Shown: positions 11,775 to 24,791 of the stretch, one piece after another
How the letters are laid out: each line of letters opens with the position of its first letter
How positions within the stretch are numbered: the first letter of the stretch is position 1
Assembly (NCBI RefSeq): GCF_020520425.1
Contig: NC_079487.1
Span: forward strand, 87,487,141 to 87,551,140
Source: Spinacia oleracea
Lineage: Eukaryota; Streptophyta; Magnoliopsida; Caryophyllales; Amaranthaceae
DNA length: 64,000 nucleotides
Direction: 5' to 3'
Made by a program: the position numbers and the translations under genes
The notes under the pieces: model-generated
Databases searched by the model: none
What the model was told of the DNA's origin: nothing
What the model saw: only the letters and a program-made list of their open reading frames with translations

Positions 11775-12407
11775 TAGGGATGTCAATGGGGCAGGGCGGA
11801 TGCGGATGTAGGTCCCTCCATCCCCATCCCCACCTAAAATTTGCATCCCCATCCCCGCCCCATCACCCATGGCGGGTACAACATTCATCCCCATCCCCGC
11901 CCCAACGGGTACAAACTAAAATCCATCCCCGCCCCACCACCCGCCTGGGTATCCATTCCAGTCTCATCCCCGCCCCATACCCGCGTCAATACCCGCCTAT
12001 TTTTTCTTATTTAGCAAATATTTTCCATATATGCGGAGTAACTAAAAATTAACTTTAGAAAAAACACCTTATTACTAAAAGTATCATATATAATTGGAAA
12101 AAGTACTCGTAATAACAAAAAATCCAAACAAAAAACTTAAAAGTCTCACCTAAATTCATATTATCACCTACAAACAAATAAATCCACACCCGCCCCATCA
12201 CCCATGACGGGTATGAAGTGGAGATGGGGCGGGACGGGTGGGGATGGAGCGGGTTCAACACAAAATCCACACCCGCCGCATCACCCATGGCGGATACGAT
12301 TTTTATACTCATCTCCGCCCCATCACCCGCTAAACCTACCCCATCCCCGCCTACTTGGGGCGGATGTGGGCGGATCTCCCACAAAACCCGTCCCACGGAC
12401 ATTCCTA
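11775..12407. mobile_element. hAT-type non-autonomous element (MITE) with 8-bp target duplication
   Basis: The element has imperfect terminal inverted repeats, TAGGGATGTCAATGGGGC at the left and the inverse of TAGGAATGTCCGTGGGAC at the right. It is flanked by perfect direct repeats TTCAGAAC (11767-11774 and 12408-12415). An 8-bp duplication is the mark of hAT transposition. The inside is rich in CCCCATCCCCGCCCC and its complement, so single strands can fold extensively. It has no coding capacity. It ends about 285 bp before the start codon of the SDR gene. Confidence 0.85.
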
Positions 12408-12518
12408 TTCAGAACAGAGCAATTCAGAAGAAATAAGGTGAATTGAATGGGGCCTAATTATGAGGTTCGCCATTCTGGCCCTTACTAGTCTAGTTAGTAT
12501 TCCACAGGCTAACATTGA

Positions 12519-12564
12519 GCCACGTGTTAATGAGAGTCCTGCCTTCACCTTCACACGCCACGTG
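12519..12564 (+). promoter_or_regulatory. Pair of G-box motifs (CACGTG) in the proximal promoter
   Basis: Two GCCACGTG or GCCACGTGTT motifs lie at 12519-12528 and 12557-12566, 38 bp apart and about 130-170 bp upstream of the ATG at 12693. CACGTG is the core bound by plant bHLH and bZIP factors in light and abscisic-acid responses. The pairing and position support a regulatory role, though no expression evidence exists here. The hAT MITE ends 112 bp upstream of the first motif. Confidence 0.5.
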
Positions 12565-12692
12565 TTCGAGTTTCGTCCCTTTCTCTCCTCTTCTTTCTCA
12601 CTCCAATTTCCGCCTGTTCGAAACTTAAAACTAACCAAAACAACCCCCAAAATCAATCAATCTTGTTCACTTTGCTGCAAAATTTCATCACC

Positions 12693-15600
12693 ATGTCTCG
12701 TTTGATTCAAGCTCGATCTTCTCTCTCTAAATTTTCGTAAGATCATCTACTTCTTTCTGTGATTATAATGATTATTGTAAATTATAAAACAAAAAGTGAT
12801 CAATTTTGAATGTGATTTTGTAAAATTGATTAATCGTGCATTGTATTGCGGCGCAATTTGTATGTGTTTGATCAAATTGTTGATGATCATTTCATTTCAA
12901 TGTGTTTGATTGTTGTGTTTAAAGTTTTCAGTCATATATTTGCTCCTAGAATTTGGTATTATGGATTGTATTGTTGGTGTTCGACGCAATTCCTCAATGA
13001 ACTTACTTTGTTTTATACGAATTAAAATTGTGCGGTTTATCGTATTTGGTGATTGGTGAAATTTTGTTGTTCCAATGAAACTCTTTTATAGTGGTTGATC
13101 AAGGGGGAAAGATTTACTTTTTAGTGTAAGGAATTCACTTAGCTGTAGTTCATGGGAGGGAATTGTATTACGTTTGAGTTGGATAGGGGCTCCAATAGTT
13201 CAATGTATTTTTTTTTTAAAGCCGGGGCGTTGCACCTTACATCTTGCCATGAATGCCATCAGTTGGTCCATGAATACGTAAGAGGGTGAAGAGAAGGTTC
13301 CTGAGGTCGTTTTAACCAATATGCGAGTTTACATGTGTGTCGTGTAGTTTTTTTTACATAGGGGAAGAGTAGAGAAAATTAATACCATTTGTACGATACA
13401 AATTTAGTAGTGCCTTTTTCATATACCATTAGCACCATACAAATCTAGTAGTCCCCTAGAGTAGTAGTGCCAATTAATTTTGGGATGGAGTCTCGCGTTG
13501 CTTGTAGGTGGCCAAACTCGCCTCCTCCTTCATGGGAAGTCCAAAGGCATTTTATATATTTTCACAAACTTATTTTCTTTGGTTAAATACTTCCATATAT
13601 AACGTTTTTAGGATTTTTAGTTACTCCTATTTCAACACAGTTTGCAGCAAGTGGCACAAGGTCTGTGATTTGAGGGGGCACATTTTCTTTTCTGGAAAAG
13701 AATATGTGGGCTTTGTTATGATGGTCCCCAGCCAGCTATGAATTACCATAGACCTATAGATGATCAACAAGATTCCTCTTAGAATCCCTGTTGAGTTCTG
13801 TGTTTGTATCATATTGGATATATTATTTCACTCTCCTCTTTGTCTACGCTCGTTCCTTCCTTATGTGAAACTCCCTTCTATACCTCTGGTTCGGGGGGAA
13901 TGGAATGTCTGGGGCACAGTACCCCACCGGAATCCATGAGAGCAGGATGTTGTGGTCCGAAATTTGAAGTGAAATTTTTGCTTGAAAGTCGCACTAAGCG
14001 TTCTTAGCAGAATGGCCTTTGAAGATTAAGAGCGTTTGAAGTGCTATTGTTTGCACTTTACCTCTTTCAGAGTTTTATCCGGTGGATGTTTGGGTCTTAG
14101 AAATTTATTTATTTTGTCTGGATTTAGGAAACATTATAACTGACATTGCTAGTCTCAAAAAGAGGAAAATGATTGTCTCAAATCCACGAGAGCTACTCCC
14201 TCCGTTCCCATATTTATAGTCCAGTTTGATTAAAAACACGGATATTAAGAAAAGTGGAATATAGTACATGGTAGAATATAATACGTTGATTATTGATTTG
14301 TATGGGAAAGTGGAATATAGTACATGGAAAAGGGAATATAGTACATGGGAAAGTGAAATATAGTACTCCCTCCGTCCCTTAATACTCGCACCGTTTTGAC
14401 TGAACACGTTTGCCAATGCACAACTTTGACCACCAATATCTTTAACCACATATTATAAAACTTGTAAAATATTAATATTTTGAAAATATATATTGAGATG
14501 AAGGAAACAATATATTATATACTAATTACTAACATTTGTTTTCATATACTATAAATAAAATAGGGTCAAAGCGAATTATGTGAATAGTGCAAAAAGTCAA
14601 AACGGTGCGAGTTTTAAGGAACAGTGGGAGTATATGGGAAATTTTTGTTGTATTTTGAATGTATTTTTAATTAATATAGTACATGAAAAAATGGAGAATT
14701 TAATAGCAAAAAATAGAAACATGACTATAATTTTGGGACGCTTGATTAGGAAAACAGGACCATAAAATGAGACGGAGGGAGTACATCTTTGTCAAGGTTT
14801 CTTTAATCATATCTGAAGAATGTACCTTGGTGATCTGATTGTGCTCACGAGCATTAAGGCTGCTATTTTGAGGCTTGAGCAAAAGGAATTCTTCTTCTTT
14901 TGGATAATTTTCAAGATTGTAGGTCTTTATTTCAAGATATTATATGTGTATGCATGTATTAATGTATATTCTAACCTGGAGGAATTTTTTTTCTACATCT
15001 TGACTCCACTTAAACTTATTGGTTTACTAGTACACTGGCAATGTCTAGAAGTGGGAGATTTCTGTCTACAGAATCTACAGGGATCAGTGGAGGCTCTATA
15101 GTTGAGGAAGCCGAAACAGTCAATGTTCCCCCTCCCCCATCTGAGAAGGTATCTCCTTTTAAGTTTCATGTATTTCCTACTTAGTCTTTATGGTACCTTA
15201 GTTACTGTCCCTTTTAGTGTCAACTTCTTGCATGTACCTAGGGACTTTCATTTATTTAACTCTTTCATTTTTTTGTGTTGGTTAAGCTACTTATTTTTGG
15301 AGGCAACGGATTTGTTGGTTCGCACATATGCAAAGAAGCTTTAGAACATGGATTGTCAGTCGCTAGTATGAGCAGGTAATTCCATAATGGTGGATAGAAT
15401 TAAACTAGTTTCAACTAGTTTGTATTCAGCCGCAAGAGTTTGCAGTCCTCCTTGGCTCCTTGCTGTTCTCTATTTCTTTTGTGTGAGCTTTATCTCGATT
15501 AAATGCATAGATGCTGTATACTACTGTATTCATTGGAGATTCTGCTTCCTCCTTTTTTTTGAAACCAGTCTTGCTCATGATAATGATAGGGTTCTAATGA

Positions 15601-18600
15601 GTATCGTTATGACTATCTATAAAGATATTCTTCAGGAAAAATAATAGTTATAGTTTCCTCAGTAGAGTTGAGATAACCCAGCACTTGACTTTAGAAAAAA
15701 TAACAGTTCTGGTTTCCTCCGTAGAGTTGATTTTTTTGGTGAAACATGACCTTATTTTTTGTTTAATACAAAGTTTGCATGTTGCTATAGGCTTGCTGTA
15801 ACATCTTTAGCTGTTTTCTATTCTTCTGTAATGGTCAGTGACATAGTTTGGTGGTTCTAACTGATATATATGATTATGAACAAATTACTGATTAAAAAAG
15901 TCGTTAAAAAGAATATTAGTTGGATTATGATTCTCCATATTCCTATTTGAATATATTACCTGCACCTTCTTTCTTTTAGATCTGGGAGGCCATCTGTTAA
16001 TGAAGCTTGGGCGGATAGAGTGAGTTGGCATAAAGGTTTGGTCTCTTTTTTGCTACGTACACATACTATTGGGAATGTTCAATGCATGTTGTCTTATATT
16101 TCCTTGCTGCAGGTGACCTCTTTTCACCTGAAACAATTAAAGATGCACTGGATGGAGTGTCTTCTGTTGTATGTCACCTATACTATTCCTTTTTTATATT
16201 TTTCTCATTCATTACAAAATTCGTATAACTACCCTTCCAAAACTATTGCCATTGCTTCATTCTACGTGCTTAACTTTGTTCAAGCTGCATAGTACTATCT
16301 TATGTTGTTTTATATGAATTTTTAAGAGCTGTTACCAAGTCTAATTGCAGAGGTTGGACTCCTTACATAGAATGATGACATTTTGCAGATATCCTGTGTT
16401 GGTGGCTTTGGGTCTAACGCACAGATGTATAAAACCAATGGTGCTGCAAACATGAATGCTATTAGAGCTGCTGCAGAGAAAGGTATGCAGTTTTATTCAT
16501 GGATTCATCATGATTTGATTTCTTAGAATAACAGAAGTCTAGAAGTGTCTGTACATATGTATCTATGTCACTGAGGCAGCCTCTCCACCCCTCTCCACAC
16601 CCACACACACACTTGGTCCCTGTGACTATCTTATGTTAAAACAGTTAGAGGATCAGAATTTGGGAAATGAAAATTTAGACTTTAGATATAACTTCTAGGC
16701 ACGTGATCAAATGTTCTTCTGATAATTTAATACTTCGTATCGACTATCTAGTAAACAGTAGGGCTAACACGATATTGATATTGAGATGCAAAGGAGGGAA
16801 CATTGGCGTAGGTTGTTTTTTGGAATCAATTAACATGCAGTTTGTGTTCTATGTAAGTCGCACACTAGGCGCAAAAACTGCAAAATGTTGTTACAACTTT
16901 CAAGAGTATAAAATGAAAATGATTTATCATCTTCCTTCAGTGCTTCACTTATGAAGTATTATAGATAATGGGTGAAAAGACTCACCTCCTCATGAAAAAC
17001 TATAATCTTTTCCCAAACGACGTGTCCCTAAATACTAAGAAATGTATTAGTAACTCATTAGGATACCATCCAAAATACAATCCAGCTTGGTAAAAGAAAC
17101 AATACCTTATTGCATTGAATGTGCAACAAAGATCAGAAACATAACCGAAGTTCTGTGAAAACTGCAACGGACACACTGCTACTAGGTCCGCTTGTTACTT
17201 CTGCTTTGTTTATGGCTTCCTGACTTAGTTGCTCGACCATGCAACACCTTCGAATGCCAATTTATGGCCCGTAAGCCATATGCACCTCGACTTGCATTCT
17301 GTACTTTCTTTTTACGTTGTTTTACTCAAAAACCACACCAAGAAAAACTTGTATAACAAGAAACAAATGTGAATCACGAGCAACATTTACATGTGAAATT
17401 TCCAACACCATATACATCAGTAGTAACATGGAAGTCTAAGGCATCAGAGTCTGCCTGTTTGTTAGAGGGTTTATGGCTTCAAGCTTCCAATTCTAATCAT
17501 TTGTTGTATTCCTGAGTGGCTATTTGTGAATTTGAAATGGGCCTTATATATACAATTGCATTTATTCATTTTGTAGAGATAAGTGATGGCTGAGAGTTCT
17601 TGATGGTTGCTTTCTTTATCTTTCTTTACTTTAGAACATAGAATTTAGTATTCAGTTTTATCATTTGGGTGCTTACGCTGGACTTTTAGAATTTGGTGCA
17701 TCCTTATAAAAGATATCATTGATGGATGATGGAAAACCATGCAATTAGCTTTCCTTGTACTAGTACATGCTGTCCTATGGGTTTAGTAGAATAGAAGTAC
17801 AGAACGTCCTCTAGAGAACAAACAGGAAATTATAACAGAACACTTGATTATAAAATCTTTATTCTTACAACAAGAACAACAATTCAGTTTCTGGGCAATA
17901 GTCAGGGTGTCGGAAGGTCCAGGTTCATGCCCTCTGTCCAGTGTAAACCTGTGGGCTGTGGCGATATTATTTCGTGGATAGGTGATGAAGATTCCAGTAA
18001 AAAGGGATAAGCAGTCGGCAAACTAAATGAACAAAGTTATTGAAATTAAACTGGAAACCGTTTACTGCAATCAGACTAAATGATTATAAACAAATGATTA
18101 GAAGAGGTCTGGAATATGGATGGCCGAAAATCAGCCTTCTCAACCTAAAAATATTCTTATGTTTGAGACTGATTTAGAGAGGAAAACAGGTGATTGCTCA
18201 CTTAGTCATAGATGCAGATAGTTTGCTTTCTTTGGTGTGCGTGTAGATGCTTCCTCTGATTTCTTCCAATATACGTCTTCTTATCTCTTAGTTAAAAGGA
18301 CTTCTTCCAACATTAATTTTGCATCAAGTCATCAACACAGTAATCAGTTGACCACCATAACTGTGGGTTTTTCTCTGCTTTTATGGGTTAATGATTCAAG
18401 CTCAGGTGTTCTGTTCATTCTATTATTCTGTTATTATTGTGTGTTGACTGTAGAAGTTGAATCTTTTGGCAGTTTGGTAGTTTACATGGAAGGAAAGGGA
18501 TGGCGGATTTTGGAAGGTAGAGCTTTTTTGTGACAGGATTTTAAGTTATCTTCGGTGGCTACATGTATTATTGAAGCCACGTGCTTCTATTGAGCCTCAT

Positions 18601-21600
18601 TGATTTTGAAGATAAGATCACATTGATTCACTAGCTCGAGGGCATGATTTTATTTACCTTTTGTGTCAGAATTTGAATATAACATGAGGATGGGCTTGGG
18701 CCAAACCTGTGAAGGATGAAATAGATGGATCGATTATAAATTTATAAGCTCAAATGAGTTTCTAATCCAAAAGTAATTTGCACCAGGAGGAATAACTCCT
18801 CATTCGTAATGTTGGTAATTATCTTTTCCGATCTCCTACTTGGGACAGTTGGGACAACTTACATGTGGACAAAAAAATAAGAAGCTAAAGAGGAAGGATA
18901 GTCGGGGAGATTGATGGTAGCCACAATTATAGGAATTACAACTGGTGCAGCAATATCTCGTGCGGATGAAGCATGAGTTTTCAATTGATTCTTTAACTTT
19001 GATTGAACCGTTTTACTAGTATAATCAGACCAATGAAGGGAAGGATATTGATTCTGGAATATCAATAAGTAGATGTCGGGTGATTTTGTTTTCCTGTTGC
19101 GAACTTCATTCAATCTCCTTTTTATTCCTTATATTCTTCCTCTATAGTGCCAGTGGTGGAAGTTGGTCACAGGATACAGAATAAGAGGTTTTGGTTATTG
19201 TGGGATGGGTGTTCACAATGGAACAGCTGGGAGATAAAGGGTTAAGTTTGAAATTGACAGTAATTTTAAATGTAACTAGGGAAAAATGATCGTTGACTTA
19301 ATGTGGCCTATTATAGGGAAGAAGTGTGTGCTATTTCTTTTCACTGGCTTGAAATGCTGTGGTGATGTTGTTGGTGGAGAAGGTTCTTTTAATAAACCCA
19401 CAAACAGGGCATTGGAGAAAGTCTTTTTGCTTTATGCCTTGTTAAAGTTGGCTATGCCCTTTCTTTTTTAGGAAACTACCCCTGTCCCCCTCTTCTGATA
19501 ACCTGTACTGACCGCTGCAATAGTTTCTTAGGCAATATCCCTATATCACTGGTTATATTTGATCGTCTGAGCTAGAGCTCAAGCATCTTCCTTCCTCGTG
19601 CCTGCTCTTTCACTCTCACTTCCTCATTGTTACTCTTCTTATTTATCATGGTCTGATTGAGGACTAAGATCAAACTGAAAACAGAAGAGAGTAGCCAAAA
19701 GCATATAATACACCAAATACACAATTTCTATGCTTCTAATTTCTATCAGCTTTAGATTATTAGAGGCAATTATGTTGAAATATGAAGTGTAAAGGTGAAA
19801 ATTGGTGTATTCTTCTCCTTTTTAAGCAGTTCTCCTGCCAATGTTGTGGGTGTAGGACATATCTTAGTTGAATTCACATGCATTTTCTTTTTTTATGGTG
19901 TGTTTTCTTCAATACCTTGTCCCCAGTTCTGTACTAGTGCTGGAGCGATATTGAATAGTTATCCTCATCTAAGTACTTGGCTATATTACTTGACACTTCT
20001 CTTTTTGTATTAGCTAACATGGTTGGTTGTGTTTCATGGGAAAGATACAGAAATGGCCATGGCTGCCTATATGGATTCTGATTTCTAAGTGGCTCAGTGC
20101 CTGGGCAACTAACCGTACTCTGGACAGTACATTACTATCTAGATCTTAAAAGTTTCTTTGAGGTAGCAGTCTTAGATTTAGCAGTCTTAGATTTCGTAGT
20201 ACTTATCCTCCGCCCTTCTTGGGCATCATTCTATAGGCATGAGTGAAGTTCTGTGCTTCATCATGTTTGTCATCTATGCCCCCCTGTTTACTTTTTACAT
20301 CTTATACTCCCTCTGTAATTTTAGGAGTTATATGTTGACTGACACAAGTATTAAGAAAGCTGAGTTGAATGTAATAATGTAATATAAATAATAAAGCAAG
20401 TGGGGAAGGGAGTAATAAACAAATAGAAAAAAGATGGTGGGGAAAGTATTTTAAACAAAGTAGAGAGGGAGTTTATTATAGTAGTGGGCCTAGTAGCCCC
20501 ATAGGAAAGTAAGATATATTAAATAATCTGTGGGTGGGTAGAAAAGTTACCAAAAAATAGAAATGTAACCCCTAAATAAATACGGCCGCAAATGGTATAC
20601 GCAACCCCTATAAGAAATACGGAGGGTGTATATGTTGTATTTTTGTGGTGCTTGTTTCGGTATATGTTACGAGAGTGTTCTTGTAGTGCTTGTTTCGATC
20701 TTTTTGCATATTTTATTCTTTTGTTTTAGGATACCTTCCACCTTGAGTGATAACATAGTCAATTTGCAGGTGTGAAGAGATTTGTTTACATCTCTGCTGC
20801 CGATTTTGGCATGGTTAATTACATACTGCAAGGTTATTACGAAGGAAAGGTATTTCTGGCAATATCTTAGGCTCACACTATGTCAAGTTCATAATAACTT
20901 CTGCCACAATTCCTTCATGACTGCACGTTTCTGAGCATTCTTTTCCGCATGTATACTTCTCATTAATAAATCCCTCTTTATTTTACTTGCTGTTCTTTTC
21001 CACATTACATATTGTTTTCCCGGTATTGCATCCATTGTTGAAGAACAGTTCTGTACTTGTATTTACTAAAGGTTTTTGCTTTTATGTAATCTTTAGTCTT
21101 CTTTTTCTTAATAGTTTGAACCTTGTACTTCCGTCCTTCTGCACCTTACTTGTATTTCCATACTTCTGCACCTTTCTTTTAGGTGTTCCTGCTTGTTTTC
21201 TGTTTATATACTGCAGTAGCACCCCCCCTCCCTCCTCTTACTACAAGTTGCTTTTCTGTTTGAAGTCTCCCTGTATTTTTTTCCTTATTGATTGCTGCAT
21301 CTTTTTCCTGGAACTTTTTTGAAATGCTTTAGTTATCCTTCTTCCCCTCTCATGGCATCATTTTTTATGGAGCTCAGTCTGAAATTTATTTTACAAAGAG
21401 TATAAAAGTTACTGAGAATTTATAGTCTTCCTCATTTTGCCAACTTTTGAAGCCCTTAATATTATTAATTATGCAAGCACATATCTCGATATATGCTGCA
21501 TTTCTGGTTTGCTTTCCTTCTTTCTGTCAGCACACGCAAGGTAAGTGTTTTTCTCTGACTGATGAGTTTGCTTGTTTCGTTTTTGGTAACAGAGAGCGGC

Positions 21601-22546
21601 TGAAACGGAGCTATTAACCAAATTTCCTTATGGTGGTGAGCTTTCGAATAGATTCCTGGTGACTTTTTGCTAGCGTAAACAATACTATATGAAATATGGA
21701 TGGCATGATCTGGCTTCATGACTAAATGTTAATCAAAAACTGATAATAATACGGAGTATGCTATAAAGACGCCTTTTGAACAAGATATTGATTCTGAATG
21801 GCCAGACCTTTTCTTTCGGTGGTGGTTTATCTTGCTATCTATAAATTTAATGGGTTATGTATAGAATAGGCAATATGCATAGCATGCCATGGGAGCATGT
21901 TCTCTTAAATGATTGTATTTTACCCATGGATTTTTTTTTCCCAATTCTATCTTTTGAGTTGTCTTGTTCTTATCTGGTGATCCTTAGCTGTTTTTCAAGA
22001 TTAACTCATGATTTAGGGACCATGTAAAAATTGACTAAATCCTGTTTGGCCTTGATAGTCCACTGGCTTGCAAATCCTCAATTACTTTTTCTGATGACTA
22101 ATGATTTCCATATGTTTTGTTTTAGGTGTTATTTTGAGACCTGGTTTTATCTATGGAACGCGTCGAGTTGGCAGCATGAAATTACCTCTAGGTGTTATTG
22201 GATCTCCATTGGAGATGGTAAAGTATACTGCTTCTAACATTTGCTGATTTTTTACTCTAACAAGCTGCCTATAAATCTATACCAGCTAGTGTTTTTCAGC
22301 CTTCCAATTACACAGAGGTTATGTTATGGACATTTATCCTGAGATATCGATTTTCTGAATTTGTACTAGGTTCTTCAACATGCAAAACCACTGACTCAAA
22401 TTCCACTGGTCGGTCCACTGCTGACTCCTCCTGTTAATGTAACAGCGGTTGCGAAAGTTGCTGTTAGAGCTGCAACTGACCCTGTATTTCCACCTGGCAT
22501 CGTAGATGTTCATGGAATATTACGGTATGGTGGACAGAAGAAGTAG
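12693..22546 (+). CDS. Mitochondrial atypical SDR / NAD(P)-binding Rossmann protein (At5g10730/At5g15910-like)
   Basis: Ten exons join in phase to a 276-residue protein: 12693-12736, 15049-15148, 15287-15375, 15980-16035, 16113-16168, 16389-16482, 20770-20849, 21593-21635, 22126-22217 and 22370-22546 (stop TAG). All introns are GT-AG. The amino terminus is basic and Ser-rich and ends in a GRFLST block, which suggests a mitochondrial presequence. Residues 49-59 carry the Rossmann loop GGNGFVG. Residues 169-173 read YYEGK, a YxxxK-type SDR active-site motif. The carboxy half has ILRPGFIYGTRRVGS and ends with PGIVDVHGI. From memory this matches plant homologues At5g10730 and At5g15910, relatives of NDUFA9/Coq11-type atypical SDRs linked to complex I or ubiquinone biology; the substrate is unknown. 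No frame break was found. Intron 6 (4.3 kb) and intron 1 (2.3 kb) are enlarged and carry MITEs. Confidence 0.9.
14194..14783. mobile_element. Stowaway MITE in intron 1 (outer)
   Basis: The element starts TACTCCCTCCGTTCCC and ends GAGACGGAGGGAGTA, the Stowaway (Tc1/mariner) terminal repeats with TA target duplications. It lies in the first intron of the SDR gene. A second MITE of the same type, 14364-14632, is inserted within it. Nearby repeats of AATATAGTACATGG belong to the outer element. There is no coding capacity. Confidence 0.85.
14364..14632. mobile_element. Stowaway MITE nested in another MITE
   Basis: The ends TACTCCCTCCGTCCCTTAAT and the inverse reading AAGGAACAGTGGGAGTA form the inverted repeats, with TA at both sides. 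The subterminal parts (GCACCGTTTTGACT and AGTCAAAACGGTGC) are complementary and would form a long hairpin. It interrupts the outer MITE, so it is the younger of the two. Confidence 0.85.
20305..20630. mobile_element. Stowaway-like MITE in intron 6
   Basis: The left end TACTCCCTCTGTAATTTTAG and the right end AAATACGGAGGGTGTA are imperfect inverted repeats flanked by TA. The element lies 140 bp before exon 7 of the SDR gene. The ends are more diverged than in the intron 1 MITEs, so it is probably older. Confidence 0.7.
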
Positions 22547-22664
22547 AATATAGATTTGTGCATCTGCTTATAACGTGTTCTAGAATGATGGAAGATGAAG
22601 CAAGGTGCTTATGGGTAATGTCCCTCTAGTTAGTCTATATATCCTTGCTTCTATGCAGGTGCAT

Positions 22665-22670
22665 AATAAA
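22665..22670 (+). terminator. Poly(A) signal of the SDR gene
   Basis: AATAAA lies 119 bp after the stop codon, within GCATAATAAATTTT. It is the first canonical signal downstream of the gene, and its spacing suits a plant 3' UTR. Plant poly(A) signals are loose, so this is a likely but unproven site. Confidence 0.4.
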
Positions 22671-24786
22671 TTTTCCCCTTAGAAACAAACCGTTAGGCAG
22701 AACTGCTTACGCAGCTTGTAATCTATGTTATTAGTTTTAAGTAGCCATGGCCTTGCCAATTGTAACGGCGCAGATCATGGGTTCAATTTCATGTTACTCC
22801 ATATAATACCCCTTACTAAATTTTTGGTTATTTGAGTGAATAAAGATTCATTATTCTCCTCGAGTTTTATAATTTTGTCCATGCACAGTTTTCTCGTCAT
22901 TTGGATATTAACAAATTTTAAATTATTCATGAAATACAAAGTCATTGTTCCAAACAAATTTAAGGTCGATTGGGGTCTCACTAACAATTGATCTTGATAG
23001 TCATGGTAATGTCATCATTAAGGTTTCACCGGGCAAAGTGGCAATCCATTCAACTGCCTTAGATATGAACGTCGAGGTTTTGTTATCTTCACCTTATGAC
23101 CTTATTTTCAGGTTTTATAAGTTTAGATAACTTTATATAAGTTTAATAGTTCCTGTAAGTTTTAATAAGTTCTTATACGTTCCAATGAGGTCCTACTAAT
23201 TCCTATAAGGTTCTATAAGTTCCTATAAGGTCATACAAGTTTTAATAAGATCGTATAAGTTCCAATAACGTTCTAAATAAATATGTAATATTGTGATTAT
23301 TTGTCTTATATTAAATATATTATATTAAAATAATTTGTGGTTAACTAATTGATGATAATAATTATCAATGATACGTAAGTATTAATTAATACTTTCACGT
23401 TCTGTAAATATTGCACCATTTTGTTTTTTATGCTATTTACACTACGACTTTCATCATTTTTTGTGATTCATGCGTAAGATAATTGGTCATTTGGGGTCAT
23501 GTTAGATTCGTATCGATATGTATTTTCTAAATATCAATTTTTTTATAATTTCGATTTGAGATATTAAGAGTCAAAGTAATGTGTAGAGGAGTAAATGTCA
23601 ACCATGGTGTGATGTTTGAGGAATGGATGAAGTATGTTATTATTAATTACTATCAATAAAATTGTAAGGGAAAACTTACTAAACACCTTTAAAATTATGT
23701 GTACATCACTAATTAATGAACGATGTTTTTGGTGAGACGTAAACAATGATAATATTACTTCTTTACATCAATGCATTAATTGAAAATAGTAACTTTCAAT
23801 GATCATAATATTACTTCTTTACATCAATGCATTACGTGAAATACTCGTAGGGAGTATCAAATAATAGTTTTTCGTTAGTGATAAAGATCCATTATAAGTA
23901 TGTTTATTAAAGATTTAATACAAATATTTTGTTAAATCGGTCGAATGCGTACTTGGATTTTATAAATTCTTGATGTTGTGATTATGTGAACTAAATCCTT
24001 ATTGAAGGATTAGTATATTTAGATTTACTAATTATGTAAAGAGGAATAAATTAAAAGGAGTTAATGGCGTTTTATTTGAGAAAAGGAAAGTTGCAAAGTG
24101 ATCAAATGTTTAACTTGGGTCCACTAGCCAACTGGCACAACATCAAGAAGCCAAGAAGGAAGAAGAGTTTTGTGCGCCCGCATGCAATAAAGGGTTGCGC
24201 GCGCACAAATTTGAACTGACTTCAATTCCTGCCAGCTTTTTGGGCCTTTTGTGCGCATGCACAAGTTGGGGATGGTGCGCACGCGCAAGCCTGCATAGGA
24301 TTCTTTCTCGTTTTGTTTGGGATATGTGGGTTACTCTTCACCCTTTATTTAATTATTTCTTTGTACTATTTATGATTTTTGTGAGATTTCTAGTGAGAGA
24401 AAACACCAAGAAATTAATTTTAACACTTCATAATAATAATAATAAATAAATAATAAACTAGTAGGACAATCTACAATTAATTATCCATTGATTAAAAATC
24501 ATAAATAATTTTTAAAGCTGAATTTATTCAAGAATTAATTATTTCGAAACGAAAAAAAAACCCTCAAAAAGTCCAGCAGAATTTCGGAATTCTAGTAGGG
24601 GGTTTCTGAACTGTGTTTAGAATTTCGTTTCCACCCAAAAAACACTAAGGAAACATCAAAATCTAACACTTCTCGTAACAAAAAAAATTTCACCGATTCA
24701 TCCAATAATAATAAAATATATATATAGTTCCGAAAAAATACCAGAGAAATTCGACAACGATAATTCATGAAAATATATTAAAATAT
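22671..24786. other. Intergenic sequence with short repeats and a GC-rich patch
   Basis: From 23100 to 23280 there is a degenerate array of roughly 11-13-bp units of the type TTCCTATAAG. From 24174 to 24290 a GC-rich patch holds palindrome-like runs such as TTGCGCGCGCACAA and TTGTGCGCATGCACAA, in a setting that resembles an LTR remnant. Two near-identical copies of TAATATTACTTCTTTACATC lie at about 23750 and 23806. I see no gene. Confidence 0.5.
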
Positions 24787-24791
24787 ACCAC

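Noticed and set aside
20987..21322. A 111-codon hydrophobic frame in intron 7 of the SDR gene
   Set aside because: T-rich intron sequence gives Phe/Leu-rich frames; no domain or start context supports it.
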